Origin: Euptelea pleiosperma
Taxonomy: Eukaryota > Streptophyta > Magnoliopsida > Ranunculales > Eupteleaceae
DNA length: 64,000 bases
Assembly (NCBI GenBank): GCA_035048495.1
Contig: CM068545.1
Location: 19,502,741 to 19,566,740, forward strand
Direction of reading: 5' to 3'
The notes under the pieces are model-generated. The model did not search any database. It was not told the DNA's origin and saw only the letters and a list, made by a program, of their open reading frames with translations. A program made the position numbers and the translations under genes. Of the stretch, positions 1 to 13,000 are shown in pieces (within the stretch, counting starts at the first letter, position 1; each line of letters starts with the position of its first letter).

Positions 1-39
1 TTATCTTCCATGTGGGTACACCAAAATTGTGTGTGAAAA

Positions 40-100
40 AAAAAGTCAAATCACTATCAGACGCCATACTGTTTGGCGTCTGACACCAATTTGACTTTTT
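40..100. repeat. Imperfect hairpin at the left edge of the window
   Basis: A-rich AAAAAGTCAAAT at 40-51 pairs with ATTTGACTTTTT at 89-100, and CAGACGCCA at 58-66 pairs with TGGCGTCTG at 74-82. A related GCCAAACAGT word recurs near 154-163. This could be the end of a MITE that extends beyond the window. No gene function is implied. Confidence 0.5.
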
Positions 101-499
101 TCAAGCGACAGGACAAGGGCAAATCTGCCATTAAAATATTTTCTCGAACATATGCCAAACAGTTCGGCGTCCTAGGTTTGTTTTGATAAATTTTCAAAAA
201 TATGATTCTTTTTGAAAAATACCCTTAAACTTGGGTTTGTTTCAAAAAAATTTCGTATTTCCATAAATAGGTGCTTAGAGGTATTTCCTTGTTTTTTTTT
301 ATTTTTTATTTTTAAACAATTACCTCAAAATTGTTTATTATTGTTTTTTTTTTTTTTAAATCAACATAAAATTTTAAGGAAATGAATTTTTGACTTTAAT
401 AATGCCAAATTAACTTTTTGACATATAAGTTAAGTGTTTTACCAAACAAACTTTTGCTTCCAAATAACAAAATTTTAGTTCGTCAACTTAATTTAGAAT

Positions 500-765
500 C
501 AACTTTTTGCTTCCATTGATAAGTGGATCTATAGATAAAAAATTGGGCCTGATTGGTGATTTCTAACCGTTGGATCTGAGCACCCTAAATAACACTTGAA
601 ACCTATGATTAAAAAGCAATCCATGAAAAAGACTCAAATCTAATGGTTAGAAATTACCAAGTAGGCTGATTGGTTTGTATATCCCCTTAGGGATGTGCCA
701 AACATTCATACGGCAAGTGGTCTCTAAGAGTGTGCCACATGGGCCATAAGGTGGTAGATGATGAC
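500..765. repeat. Truncated MITE copy A
   Basis: The segment carries the phrase GTGATTTCTAACCGTTGGAT and an inverted partner (AATCTAATGGTTAGAAATTAC), followed by a right arm with CCAAACATTCATACGGCAAG and GTGTGCCACATG. The same interior and arm occur in the complete copies at about 34.93-35.22 kb and 40.26-40.62 kb. The outer left arm is missing here, so this is a broken copy. Confidence 0.55.
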
Positions 766-1056
766 AATGATGATGATAGAGAGGTCTTACTAATTAAGCC
801 CATTTTTTAGGGGTTTACAATAAATACCCCTTTTGTTTTGGAGGGCACATTCATCAACCAAATTTGCTAGGCATTCATCAACAGCTTAATTGATCCTCTT
901 TCGTTTCTGGAATCCCCTCGCAACGGCCAGAGCTTCAAGTTCAAGCCTTCAACTGCTCTTTAGATTGAAGAGGTAGCAGATTTATAAAACCCCAAACCCT
1001 AAACTTTCTGTCTGTTAAATATATCAGCAGGTTTGAAGGACGAAACCCTAGTTTCC
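766..1056 (+). promoter_or_regulatory. Proximal promoter and 5' leader of the SAP30BP-like gene
   Basis: This stretch lies directly upstream of the start codon at 1057. An AT-rich CAATAAATACC word at about 828-838 could serve as a TATA-like element; this is inference only. The sequence from about 880 has the pyrimidine-rich look of a plant 5' leader. No transcription start can be fixed from sequence alone. Confidence 0.35.
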
Positions 1057-4000
1057 ATGGCGTCCAGGAGGAAAGAATCCGAAGGTATCGCTCTGTTATC
1101 CATGTACAATGACGAAGACGAAGACATGGAGGACGTCGACGAAGACGACGAAGAACATTTGGGGAACAGTGATAGGATTGCTTCAGATTCTGCTCACGAG
1201 GCTACCCCTCCTCTCCTTCAATCCCAATCTTCTCTTCCCGCCGAAGATTCAACACCGAAAACTGATACGGTTGCACCACCAACACTGCAGCCACAGCTGT
1301 TGTTATCTTCACCACCGTCGCAGCCGTTGCCACTGCCTCCTCCTCCTCCTCAGAGAACAAGAAAGGGAACTCTTGCGATCGTCGATTATGCCCATGACGA
1401 AACCGCAATGTCGCCCGAAGCTGAGGTAATTTATGTCACTCGTATACTAACTTGATTGGTAATTCTTCAGAATTATCTAGTGGAGTTTGGGTTGAGAAAT
1501 TTAAGATCTTTTACTTGATTTAGTACTCCTATTAGTCTCTCATTCAATTGATGGAAAATACGTTGTTCAATGTATGTAGTTATTGGTTTTTTGACGTCTA
1601 ACTGCAGGAAGGCGAAATTGTGAGCTCTGGTCATGTCTTGTTCGGGGTGGAGTTTCAAACTGCAAAAGGTATCTTTTACTAGTTTGCGATTAAGGAATCA
1701 AAGATATCTAGAAAGTGAATTTATTTGTGATAATACCCATATTGTTCTATGTTCACTTTGCATGATATTCTGTTGGAACTTTAATAAAATTCACATCAAG
1801 GGATGTAAATTCTCATGTATTATTGACATATCTAGCAGGCTAAAATACAAATCTTTGTGTGGGAAATGGTGTGAATGAGGGAGATTATGAATAAAGAGAT
1901 ATGGAAAGTTGTATGAGCATCCATTTGGTACACTGGAGATTTGTAGAAGGGCCAGAGAAACTGTAGAGGGAAGATTGCTTCGTGTAGAAAGGAGATATAA
2001 AGATGGTGCAGGAGCAGGGCCCAAGGGGGTTGATGAAGCTTTGATACAGTATGGTAGGTTTATACTCTAAGGGACATAAGGGTGTGGAAGTGGGAGAGTA
2101 GGGGATACTTCTTTGTTTGATTGTTTTATAAGGTGTTGATGTGCATGGACTGTTGTTGCAATCCAGCATCTATTGCATGTGTTGTGTTTTCTTACCTTCT
2201 GGCATAGTATCTTTCGGCTAGAGTTTGGCCCTGTATGATGTTCTAATGGGGATCTTTGATCTTAGTGCACACCTTCCAAAAATGTGCATATCAAAAACAA
2301 AGAATACAGATATATTGTGGACCATATTCTCGTGTGTTGTACCTTCGCCAAAGGAATTTGTTGTTTCTTGAAGAACCTTGGGGTTGAAGTGTGTCATGCG
2401 AATGTTATTACAAACTACGAATATTTAGTCTTGTAGCTTGTTTCTCATGAGTGGCTTATCCCGTGGCGAGTTTTGTTGCAATTTTGGTTGTTTGGATGGA
2501 AAGCAATAGGTTTTTTTTGGAGTAATTTATATTTATGTTCTAAAGCATAGCTCGACCTTGTAGTGATCAACACTTCTCTAGGCACATTTCGTCGGTGTTT
2601 TGGCTGTTGGAGTGGCACTTATACGGTTAATAAACAGCCATGACATGATGGTTTGATCAATGGTCATCTTTAGGGCTCTCTTGTAAATGCTATGGTCTTA
2701 GTTTGTTAATTGGGTCGGTTGTGGCTGGTATCGAATTGAAAGTTCTTTTGGCTGCTTTGTGGAGATTGGAGAAGTTGGGAATCTTTAAATTCTCGGGAAA
2801 GAGCTCGATATCTTTGTGCCATCATGTTGATGCAAATATTGACCAAGTGCACCTCAACAACAGGTTCATGCCAGTCCATGGCGGCAGTGCAATAGCGTTG
2901 CACATAGTCATAAGGTGTTTGTTTTGGTGTTCTTAGAATTTCCCTAGTTCAGAAGGCAATCTTCTCGTAGATGAAGGAGAAATTTCGATATAAGATGTCA
3001 AATATTTCTTTGTAGCTATGGATGCTTTAAGGTTGTATATTATTATAAGAAATGTAGTTGTGGCCTAAAAGAGAGTTGGAAAATTTCCAAAGGTGTAGGT
3101 CAAAATTGCCTTCAAATTCTCTGAGATCCTCAACGACATGGGATACATTTTTGCAAGCGTTGCCTTTGACTGTATACAAGGGAAAAGCTGGGGATAGCAT
3201 AACCTTGGGAAAAGGCTTGTGCTGCAATTTGGGTGGGTAGGATGGGTGATGCTCATACCACCCATCATGTTGTTCAGTTTTGCTTGCTCTTGCTCTATGA
3301 TGCTGTTAGGTCAATTATAGAGACATATTCTGCCATGGGGGCAGTTTGAGTTACCAACATGCATTTAAGGATGCGCCATAGTGGAGGCGAGATGAGATTA
3401 TTGAGTCAGCTATGTGGAGGGCGGGTTTGGCAAGTTTCGAGCTGCCAAAGTGGATGCTTTCAGTTTTCTACCACTTCGTTGACAATGGATGCATGTAAGG
3501 GTGCTTGGAATTAGAAATTCTGTCACATGATGCAGTAGTGTTAGGATCTACCAATGGCTCTCAACTAGTGAGCAAACAACTACTGCCAAAGGGACCACCA
3601 GGCTGTTGTCTCCCCAAGCCTTGTTCGATTTTTCTTTTTTGCCTCCTTGCATTGTGGCAAGGCATCTTCTATTGCTTCTCGTGGGCATGGTTTAAGATTT
3701 CATAATGTTCCGTAAGAAACATTTCGGAATTTAAGAGAACCGAAACAAAACATGCAATTTTTCATTTGTTTCAGTTCATTTTGTAATGTTTCAGACTGTT
3801 TTGAACGTCTCAGCTTGTTTCGCGAATACAAACTGGGACATTACGATACAATCAGAAAAAGATGATTTCATGATTTTGGGAATGTTTCGGATTTGTTTCA
3901 GAAAGTTTCGAAATGTTTCACCTGTTTTGTCATTTTTTCAATATATCGGGAATGTTTCATTTCGTTTTGGAGTTGATCTCGTTTTTTCACCTAACCAAGA

Positions 4001-7000
4001 CAGTCATCCGAAATGAACTTTTAAACCATGGCCGTGGGGCAATTTGTTGTTCAATTTGTTTTACATTGTCTGGAGACTTCGATCCTCCTGCCCTTGTAGT
4101 CCTCATTCTCTTCTAATGAAAGTCACCTCCCCAGTGGTCACGGCCCTTGGCCTCCAAACATATGTCCTCTCAACCACCCCGTGCTAACTATGCCTACCAT
4201 GTTGCTCATTGTGAGTCTACATGGTATGCATGTTCTTCACATTGTTTGTTTGATTAGGTATAATTGAATGGAAGAACATGATTTGTGTAGCCGATCCCAT
4301 ATTGGTATAGGGCTTGTGATGTTGATGATTTTGATGACATTGTTTGTTTGATTGGTTCATTTAGTTTTTGTAATATTTGCCAAGCATTACTCGAATGAAC
4401 AATATCTTGTTTGATCTCGTTGAAAGCTTCCCTATAGTCTTTATGAAATACACCATTGTAATAGAATTCTTGATATTACTATTGGATTCAATAAAATAAG
4501 ATTTGTTCGACCTTTTTAATGTTTCTTTAAGTCCATATTTATTTTCATTTACAGCTAATTTCCAGGAAAGAACACCTCCAGGAACTATCCAAATCTTAAC
4601 ACCGAGCATTCAAGCAACCCCTCCACAGCCATCTGAACAGCCAGAGCCTTCGCAATCTGACAATAGTACCACAATGAACTATGGTAGAATGGAATTGGAA
4701 ACAGCTGGGATTGAGGAAGCCATTACGATTTCTGTAGAAGTACAAAAAGATGTTGATCCATTGGAAAAATTCCTTCCTTCACCACCAAAATCCAAGTGCT
4801 CTGAGGAGCTCCAAGTAAGTGTCTGTTGTGAGAATTTGAAATTTTGAACGGAAGAATTTGCTTTCGTGGTAATACTAAAAGTAGCTTGTGACTATATTTT
4901 GAATGACCCATCTAGAACTAGTTCTTTTGCTTATGTTCCTCCCGCTTGCAAACTGAGTTTGAATGAGCGCACAATCATTAAATACATTTGTTATAAGTTT
5001 TTTTTTTCTTCTATTGAGAGTACTTAGAATCGTCTGGAAGCTACATCCATGACATGCATCCATATATTTAGAAAATGGAGGAACACTTTGCCTCCTAAAA
5101 TGGAAAGAAGCTTCAATTTTTCTTTTTTTTCCACTTTTTTGCCTTATCACAAAATATTTATTTCCTCTGAAACAAGCACCTGTCTGACAAAGAGCTGATG
5201 AATCCTCGACTTCTTGTTCAGTGTTTAGTGGCAGTAGGTGGAGGAGGGAGGGAAGGAGGAGAAGAACAAGAAGAAAGTAGGAAAAAATGAGGAAATGAAA
5301 TGGAGAATAATCTTCCTGCGACTCTTCTTCCTGGTCGGCAAAGCCTTATTATCAGGGCTCTGTAGCATCCTTAAAACTTAGGTTTCTGTGGGTTCTTGGA
5401 AGCTGAAAATCTTGATTATAGGAGACATTCTAGGGATGAAAACACTGCATTGCATGAGCTTGTAGATTAGTTACAGAAATCTGGGCACAAAGCAGAAAAC
5501 ACTGCCCAACTTGAAGGTAGAAAACACTGCCCAACTTGAAGGTTTTGGGGATGACAATACCTGCATTCATTATCCATGTTTGTTAACCTGCAGCCTCATG
5601 AAAGGCAGCTGTTATTAATAAACACAGTGAGATGGATGAGTTCACATGTATCTACTGCATGGAAGAACATGGCTTCAAACATGAGAGATCTGAATTTTCG
5701 AAGCAAACACTAAGGAAAAACTGGAATCATTGATTTGCACGAACAACACTCATTTCTCAAACTTTTTTTGCATTTGAGTGATATGGATCAGATATGATAG
5801 TTTGATGTGGATTTGCTTGAAGTCACACAGCAAGAGCAAATGGAGTACAAATCCTGCAGGAGCGATTTGAAGATCACCAAAATAAAAAAGATTTGATTTG
5901 GAAGATTGATCCTTCAATTACCCCCCGAGTTAGTGTTACCTGGAATCTTCTTCAAAGAATCTGGACTCACAAGTCACACAGGTATGCAAGTCAAAAATGT
6001 GTCAGGCTCTTTGGAGACTGTGTCTAACACTATGGTTATGGTGTCCTTGAAGTGAAAGGTTTGTAATTCAAATACAAGTTGACATCTCCTTACTGCACAT
6101 GAATACCCAACTTAGGTACGTTTTAGAAGGAAGAAAGCGAACTTTCCATCATCCTTTTATGCAGGATAAAACTATGTTAGTGTTATATGCTGTCAAAGCC
6201 AAAATCACATTAATTAATTCGATAAAATTTCTTTATTCAATATATTTGCCAGCTTATCTTATCGTGCATACGTATATATGGGTATTATTAATGTTTCATA
6301 TGATGACAACATAAAATTCTAGGTAACATTGCTGAAGAACCAAGCTATTATTAGCACAAGCCCAATAAAGGAATAATTGTTGGAATGAGATTCCAAGTCT
6401 AGAGCAAGTTGTGTTGCACTAGAACTCACAACTAAGGAAAGATCCCACACTCTTTGGTTCATTCTTTCTCGAATTAGAAACTCCAACTTTTAAAGACCTA
6501 AGAGTGTGATGCTTTTATAAAAAAAGGGAGTGTGGGAGAGCAAACCTAGAAGTTTTTCTCAGTTGATAAGGTCACTATTCACATGATACTATTCATGACT
6601 ACTATTCACGACTGCTATTTATGGTTAATTTTCACAGCTACTATTCAATCTAGGGTATTTTTTTGTTCTCTCTCCAATTTTTGGGTTGCACAGTAAACCC
6701 TAAATGGACTTCCACATAGGAAGGAGTGGCTATCAGTTCTCCGGAGTTCTAGGAGATACGAAAATGGTGAATTGATGTTAATCAATGGGATGCTTCACAC
6801 TTGGGGAGCTACAATGAGGTGATACTTTATCCTTCTCGTAAAATCCATAGGGCTAATGTGATGATTCTTGTTCTATCCGGGTTTGATTTTATCGGTCATG
6901 GAAATTTCCAAAAATCCACTGCTGGATTAATTCCGCCAACTCACAAACTAGTCATACAACACTCATAGATAACCTTATTCCTACGCTATATTGTTATATT

Positions 7001-10000
7001 TCTATACATATATTAGCTTATGCCTTAGGTCATATATCATAAACCTACATATACACCCACTCACATTGTGTGTGTACATCTAATAGTTGCATATCTAAAT
7101 AAACATATTATTTATCACATATGCATCTTTTATTAATAGTGATTTAGATTTTAGATTTTTTGAAAGAGGAAAGCAAGGTAGGCAGGACCCCAACCAACTA
7201 TATTAGTGAAAGCCAATTACATCTTATAATATATTCAACTCGAGGCATCTGAATTACAAATAGGAAAGACTCAAAAATCAAAAGATTATGGACCTATTTG
7301 ATTACAAAGAGACGCTAGATAGTCAACTGCTTGGTCGGTTTCCGTAAATACATGTTTAATATAAAAAACAAAATGGATCCATTAGAAAGCTCTCATCGAG
7401 ATCTTTCCAAGCTATCCAATGATATCCATTACTAAATATTTTTATTTAAATATAAAATTGATATTTATATTTAAATTCTTATAAAGTTATATAAGCATGA
7501 TTTTTATGACTACAAGCAAAGTGCAAAAGCGTAATATCTTTGATTTAAGTTACCACAATACTTTTTTTTTGAGTACTTAAGCATCACATGCATTGCACAT
7601 GCCCCCTCTATGGCTCTAATCACTGAATATATAGTGGAGGGATTTCCTCAGTCGAGGCTTAGGAAAAAGTTTATCAATCGCTAGAGTTGCCACCATATTC
7701 CAACATGTTTCTATTGGGTCCCTATATCAAATAAAATCGAAGTAGTTTAAAGTTGAAACTCTCAATTCTTCAACATCTTTTTTAAATATTGAAAGTAAAT
7801 AATAAGTTCTTATGTGAGAAAAATCTCTCTTAAACAATGACAAAGTCTTTGCAAACCTGGTTAAAGAGCTGAGAAAACAAGGAACTCCGTATGAATTGGC
7901 TCATGTTATAAAAAGAGGGTCAAGGGTTTGGTATTTGCAGACATAGTAGAGAGAAAAAGAACTGGAGAAGACAGAAGACACAAATGAGGGTTCCCTTGCC
8001 CCCAGTTACTCCACTAACATGCTTTGATGGGATCCTCTACCTGTCCAGTAAGACCATCTCATCAGAAAACCAAAGACTGACATGATGAGATTATTACCCA
8101 TGTCATTCCGCGCTGCCCAACAACCTCCAGCCTTTGACATTCTGCCATCCAAAGCGGACTACACCCCCAACTGAAACCTGAAACAAGTGTTGCGATAGCC
8201 GCAATAGTCAAGTTCAAGTCGGTTTCTGACTTATGTTCCCGCTATCCTTTTTCTTTAATAAAAAGGGTTCCAACTTCTGTGGAACAATGCTAACTAAAAA
8301 ATTATTCAATTGCTTAGACAACTCTTCTATATCTATATATCGGTTTCAAATAATTGAGAAAAAAAGAAAGGGAACTAATTATTTTCAGAACATAATGATC
8401 CTTACTCCCTTTATTGGTACAGATTGTTGCAAGTAGAAGCCATTTCCATATCAATGCCTGGAACTTGGGTTTGGAAGTTTAGGGTCTTTTAGGTTGGGTT
8501 GATCTGCTTGGGCTGTCTTTTTGGAGATGACTATTGCTCTCTGAACTTCTTTGCCTTGGGATTGATCCATTTATAAGATATTTGCATTAGGTCTCCATGT
8601 AGAGTTTCTTTGTTTGGTCCTGTGTGACATGACTTACACATCTTTTAATTAACCTTAATTATATTGTAGATATTGCTATGACATCATTCCTAGGAGTACC
8701 TGTCCAAAGGGGGAAAATTGGTCTTAATCAAGAGCACTCTCTTCAGTTTACCCATATATTATCTTTCTCTATTCATCATTCCTAGGAGTGTTGCTAAGTG
8801 TTTAGAGAAGATGATGAGGGACTTCTTGTGGAATGATAGGATCGAGACCTCCAATTTTCATCTGGTGGATTGGAAGACGGTCTGCAGTCCGAAGGGTCTG
8901 GGCGGACTCAGAATCCAAAGCATCTCTAATATGAATCAGGCCTTATTGGGCAAGTGGCTGTGGAGATTTGGGGAAGAAATTGAAGCGCTTTGGAGAAACT
9001 GTGTGGCGGGTAAATATGAGACCTTGGACTTTGGATGGGGCAGCAGAGCAGTGCGGATCTCTTACGAGTGCATTGTTTGGAAGGGCATTATGAAGATCTT
9101 TGAAAGTTTCTCCAGAGGGGTTGAAGTATAGGGTGGGAAGAGGAGGTAGGGTCCATTTTTGGGAGGACAGTTGGTGTGGGGAAGCCCCCCTCAAAGATGA
9201 TTTTCAAGATCTTTATTCCATGTCTAACAAAAAATATTGCTCGGTGCACAGTTGTTTGGATCAGGCAGGAGACCGGGCATCTTGGAATTTCAGTTTCAGG
9301 GGAAACCTCAATGACTGGGATATTGAGACAGTCGCTTGCCTCCTTTCCCGTTTGCATGGTCGGACGCTCTCTTCGACAGCTCTGGATAAGCGTGAATGGG
9401 GATGGTCCCGTAAGGGTTAGTTTACTGTGTAATCTTTTTATAGGGTTTGGTTTCTTCTACTCGCTATCCCTTCCCAGCTTCTTTTGCGTGTGGCTCTGGC
9501 ATCCCATCTAAGGTTGCCTTCTTTGTGTGGACGGCAGCCTTGGACAAGATTCTGACGGTGGACCATCTGATCTCGAGAAGGATGAACATTGTTAACTTCT
9601 GCTTGATGTGTAAGAATAATGGGGAATCGGTCAACCATCTTCTCTTGCACTGTGAGGTGGCGAGAGTTGTTTGGTCCTCCTTTTTAGTCGATTTTGGGAT
9701 CTCGTGGGTTATGCCGGGGATTGTGTTTTCTATGGTTTCGAGTTGGCACTCATGCCTTCTCTCTCGAGGTCGCGTGCTATGGCGGCTTCTCCCGTTTGCG
9801 GTCTTTTGAGGCATATGGAAGGAGCACAACAGCCGAGTCTTCGAGGGATTGGAGGACGAGGCGGCTTCTGTGATTCTCAAAATTAAGGGCTTTATGTTCC
9901 TATGGTCCAAGGCGTTTATAGAATGCAGAGGTTTTTTCTTTGAAGATTTTGTATTTCGTTGGGATCGTCTATGTTCTAGAGAAGATCATTAGAGTCTCTT

Positions 10001-13000
10001 TGGTTTCTTTGTTTGGCTTCTTTGTAAGGCTTGCCTAGAGTAGGCTTTCTCGGCCTACTAAGCCTCTTGTTCTTGCATTGAGTTTTGGCCCGGTGCCTTT
10101 AATAAAGTCTACACTTATCAAAAAAATATTGCTATGACGTGTATATTGGTTTTTCTTTTTCGAATTCTTTTATGTTATGCAAATTTGAAAATGTAGTTAA
10201 AAGTACATGGAGATACCTGGATACTTTAAGATGCTTAGCGTACCTGTATTGACACGATACAATAATTATACTAATACTGAATACTGCATGATTACTTGTA
10301 GCACAAAGTTTCCTCATTTCCTATTCTATCACTGCTAATTTTCTGTCCAATTTGTCTACAACTACATATAAATAGTATACAATAAGTGTCTTATTATTTA
10401 TACAGTCAATTGTTACAAGTTTCATTCAATTGGCATGATGTAATGACTAAAAATGATAAAGAGCTTAAGAATCTAAAATTAAAAGCATTTTATTAATATA
10501 TGGATGGGATACTCGTATCCTTATCCGTGTCTTGGATCTCTAGTAATGAAGAGCCTTATCCCCGCTTCCCGCATCCGTGCCCGTATACGTATCCATCTCT
10601 GTATTTTGACATCTTAGGAGTCCTATCTCAAGTATAAGCTGGGACTGAGATGGGACGGTGAGAATTGCCAATACATAGGAGTCTTGATAAAATTGCTTTT
10701 AAAAAAATTACATGTTACCAATAAAAAAAAATAAAAAAATAAAAAATTACATGTAAATTAATGAGACTCAGCCTTGCCAACAAGATTTTGCTAAGATAAA
10801 GGTGTCTTGGACAAGTCCCTATAAAAACTTATATGTAAATTGATGAGAGTCGGCCAAGATGCAGGCATCCCAACTCTCTCTTCCAAAATTATAAACCCTG
10901 GTTTTATTATAATCTTCACAAGTTCTATGAAGTTATTATGGAATTGATTCATATAACCCATTCAGAACAACGATTGCCATCCTAGCTCATATGCTTTGTG
11001 TCAAAGTTCGAATCTTATTTGACTTACACTAAATGTATTTATTATCTTTTTTGATGTTTATTTATTTATTTTTTCTCTTCCTTTCGTTATTGTTACTTAC
11101 TGTAGGAAAAAATAAACAAGTTTCTTGCACTGAAAAGAGTTGGGAAAAGCTTCAACGCGGAAGTTCGAAATAGGAAGGATTATCGGAACCCCGACTTCTT
11201 GGTGCACGCAGTGAGGTATCAAGAGATCGATCAGATCGGGAGTTGCTTCAGTAAAGATGTGTTTGACCCTCATGGATATGACAAAAGCGATTACTATGAT
11301 GAAATAGGTAATTAACAGTTCCTTTTACATCTCTCTCTCTCAAAGTAAAGCTTCGTGTATTCATTTCTTCATAGTATTTTATAATTATGTTTTTGTATTC
11401 TACATGTTACCACTGCTGAATACTCTGCAAGAAGTGAAATAACCTATCCGTTTTCTTTTACTCAAGAAAGAAGGGGGTGCAGTGATTAGGTATTCAAAAA
11501 TTAATCTAACCTATCACAAGTTTATTGGTTAAGGTAAGGTGATAAACTTGCATGCCGTAGTTGATTGATAAAAGGATTACCTCAACCGACTCAAGTCAAA
11601 TATACCTCCGTGGTATATTATTTTTTCGTCGTTTGATTTAATTAATACAATTAGCGGAACAACAATCAAACATCCCCAAGACAAAGAGTTTTTACGTGGA
11701 AACCTTAGCCAAGGAAAAACTACGGGACCACGTCCAGACGGAAAGTATCACTAACTAGAAAGTTAAACGAAACAGAAGTTACCTACGCAACACCGTTGCA
11801 AATGTAGCTTCCAACCTTAGCCAAGGCCCACTACCGATGCGTTCACGTCCTCTCAATCAACGCTACGATTCCACGCGCGTCCTCCCAATTAAGAAGCCTT
11901 GTCCGCTTGTTCAGTTAGGTACTCCCCAAACCTACCTTCGATCAGTACTCCCCGATCTTAATTCTCAGCACTCTAGTCTCTACTGAAGGTGAAGGATTTA
12001 GTACATCCTAAACCCCAAGTCGCTCAAATATTGTTGAGATGCACTAGTACTCTCAGACTTGCTAGGTTTAAGTAACTAAGTGGGAAACCTAAGTTGAGTG
12101 GAGATCAAGCACTAACCTATTATCAAAGAGAAAAGAAAAGCTCTCAAGAAATAGTAATGAAGCTTTGAACTTTTCTACTTCGAATGGACAACTCTTAATA
12201 AATTAAACTCTCTCTTCTGTGTGTTAATGTGTCATCTGTAAGTCTAGAGAAGAGTTATATTTATAGAGTTTCGTAGCCCTGAGTCATAAGAGATGTGGGG
12301 AATATGGAACCTAGAATTTCGGATCTGAAAAGACCTATTCGCGCACAGTCCAATCGATTGTACTTTTGGGTACAGATGGGTTTTTCCTTCGAGAATCCAA
12401 TCGATTGGACTAATCCAATCGATCGGACTCTAAAAAGTTTATGTTCCGTGGTATCCAATCGATTGATCAGGAAGATCCGGTCGATTGAACTCAGAACTGA
12501 GTTGTCCGTAGAGTCCAATCGATTGATCAAGAAAGTCCAATCAATCGGACTTGAAACAGGTTCTATTCCGTAAGGTCCAATCGATTTGACATACCCCCAT
12601 AGTCAAACTCTTGACTAGATTTGGGTCTGTCCTTTGACTAGATTTGACTATTATATTTTATTCATTTAAAACTTATTCCTATGGTTACTAAGTCAATTAC
12701 CTTCCTATGCGAGCGCACACGATCTTTAATGAATAAATGTGCAATTACTCAGATGACTCATGTCGTCAACCGTCTGATTCTTGCTGTCTTTGTTTTTTAG
12801 TTTTCATGTAATCGGCGAAGTATGCGTACCAGGACATCTTCAACGCTACACTGATGCTCGTAGGAATGGCTACAAGAATGTTTTGTGTCACACGGAATCT
12901 TTGTTAAACTAGAATATGAAATTATTCTTTACAAGAGGTTCATTTATATTCTCAAAGGCTAGCAGCCTCAAATGTTTTACCTAGGATGTCAGCAGGCCCA

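Noticed and set aside
1033..1056. An eight-residue N-terminal extension of the SAP30BP-like protein
   Set aside because: It opens with TTG, not ATG, and the family normally starts with the MASR-like sequence at 1057.
1109..1429. A 106-codon frame overlapping exon 1 of the SAP30BP-like gene
   Set aside because: It is a shifted reading of the repetitive acidic and proline-coding exon, with no family resemblance.
12342..12595. A CRISPR-like array of regularly spaced repeats
   Set aside because: The repeats are short degenerate palindromes inside a plant LTR; no array architecture and the genome is eukaryotic.
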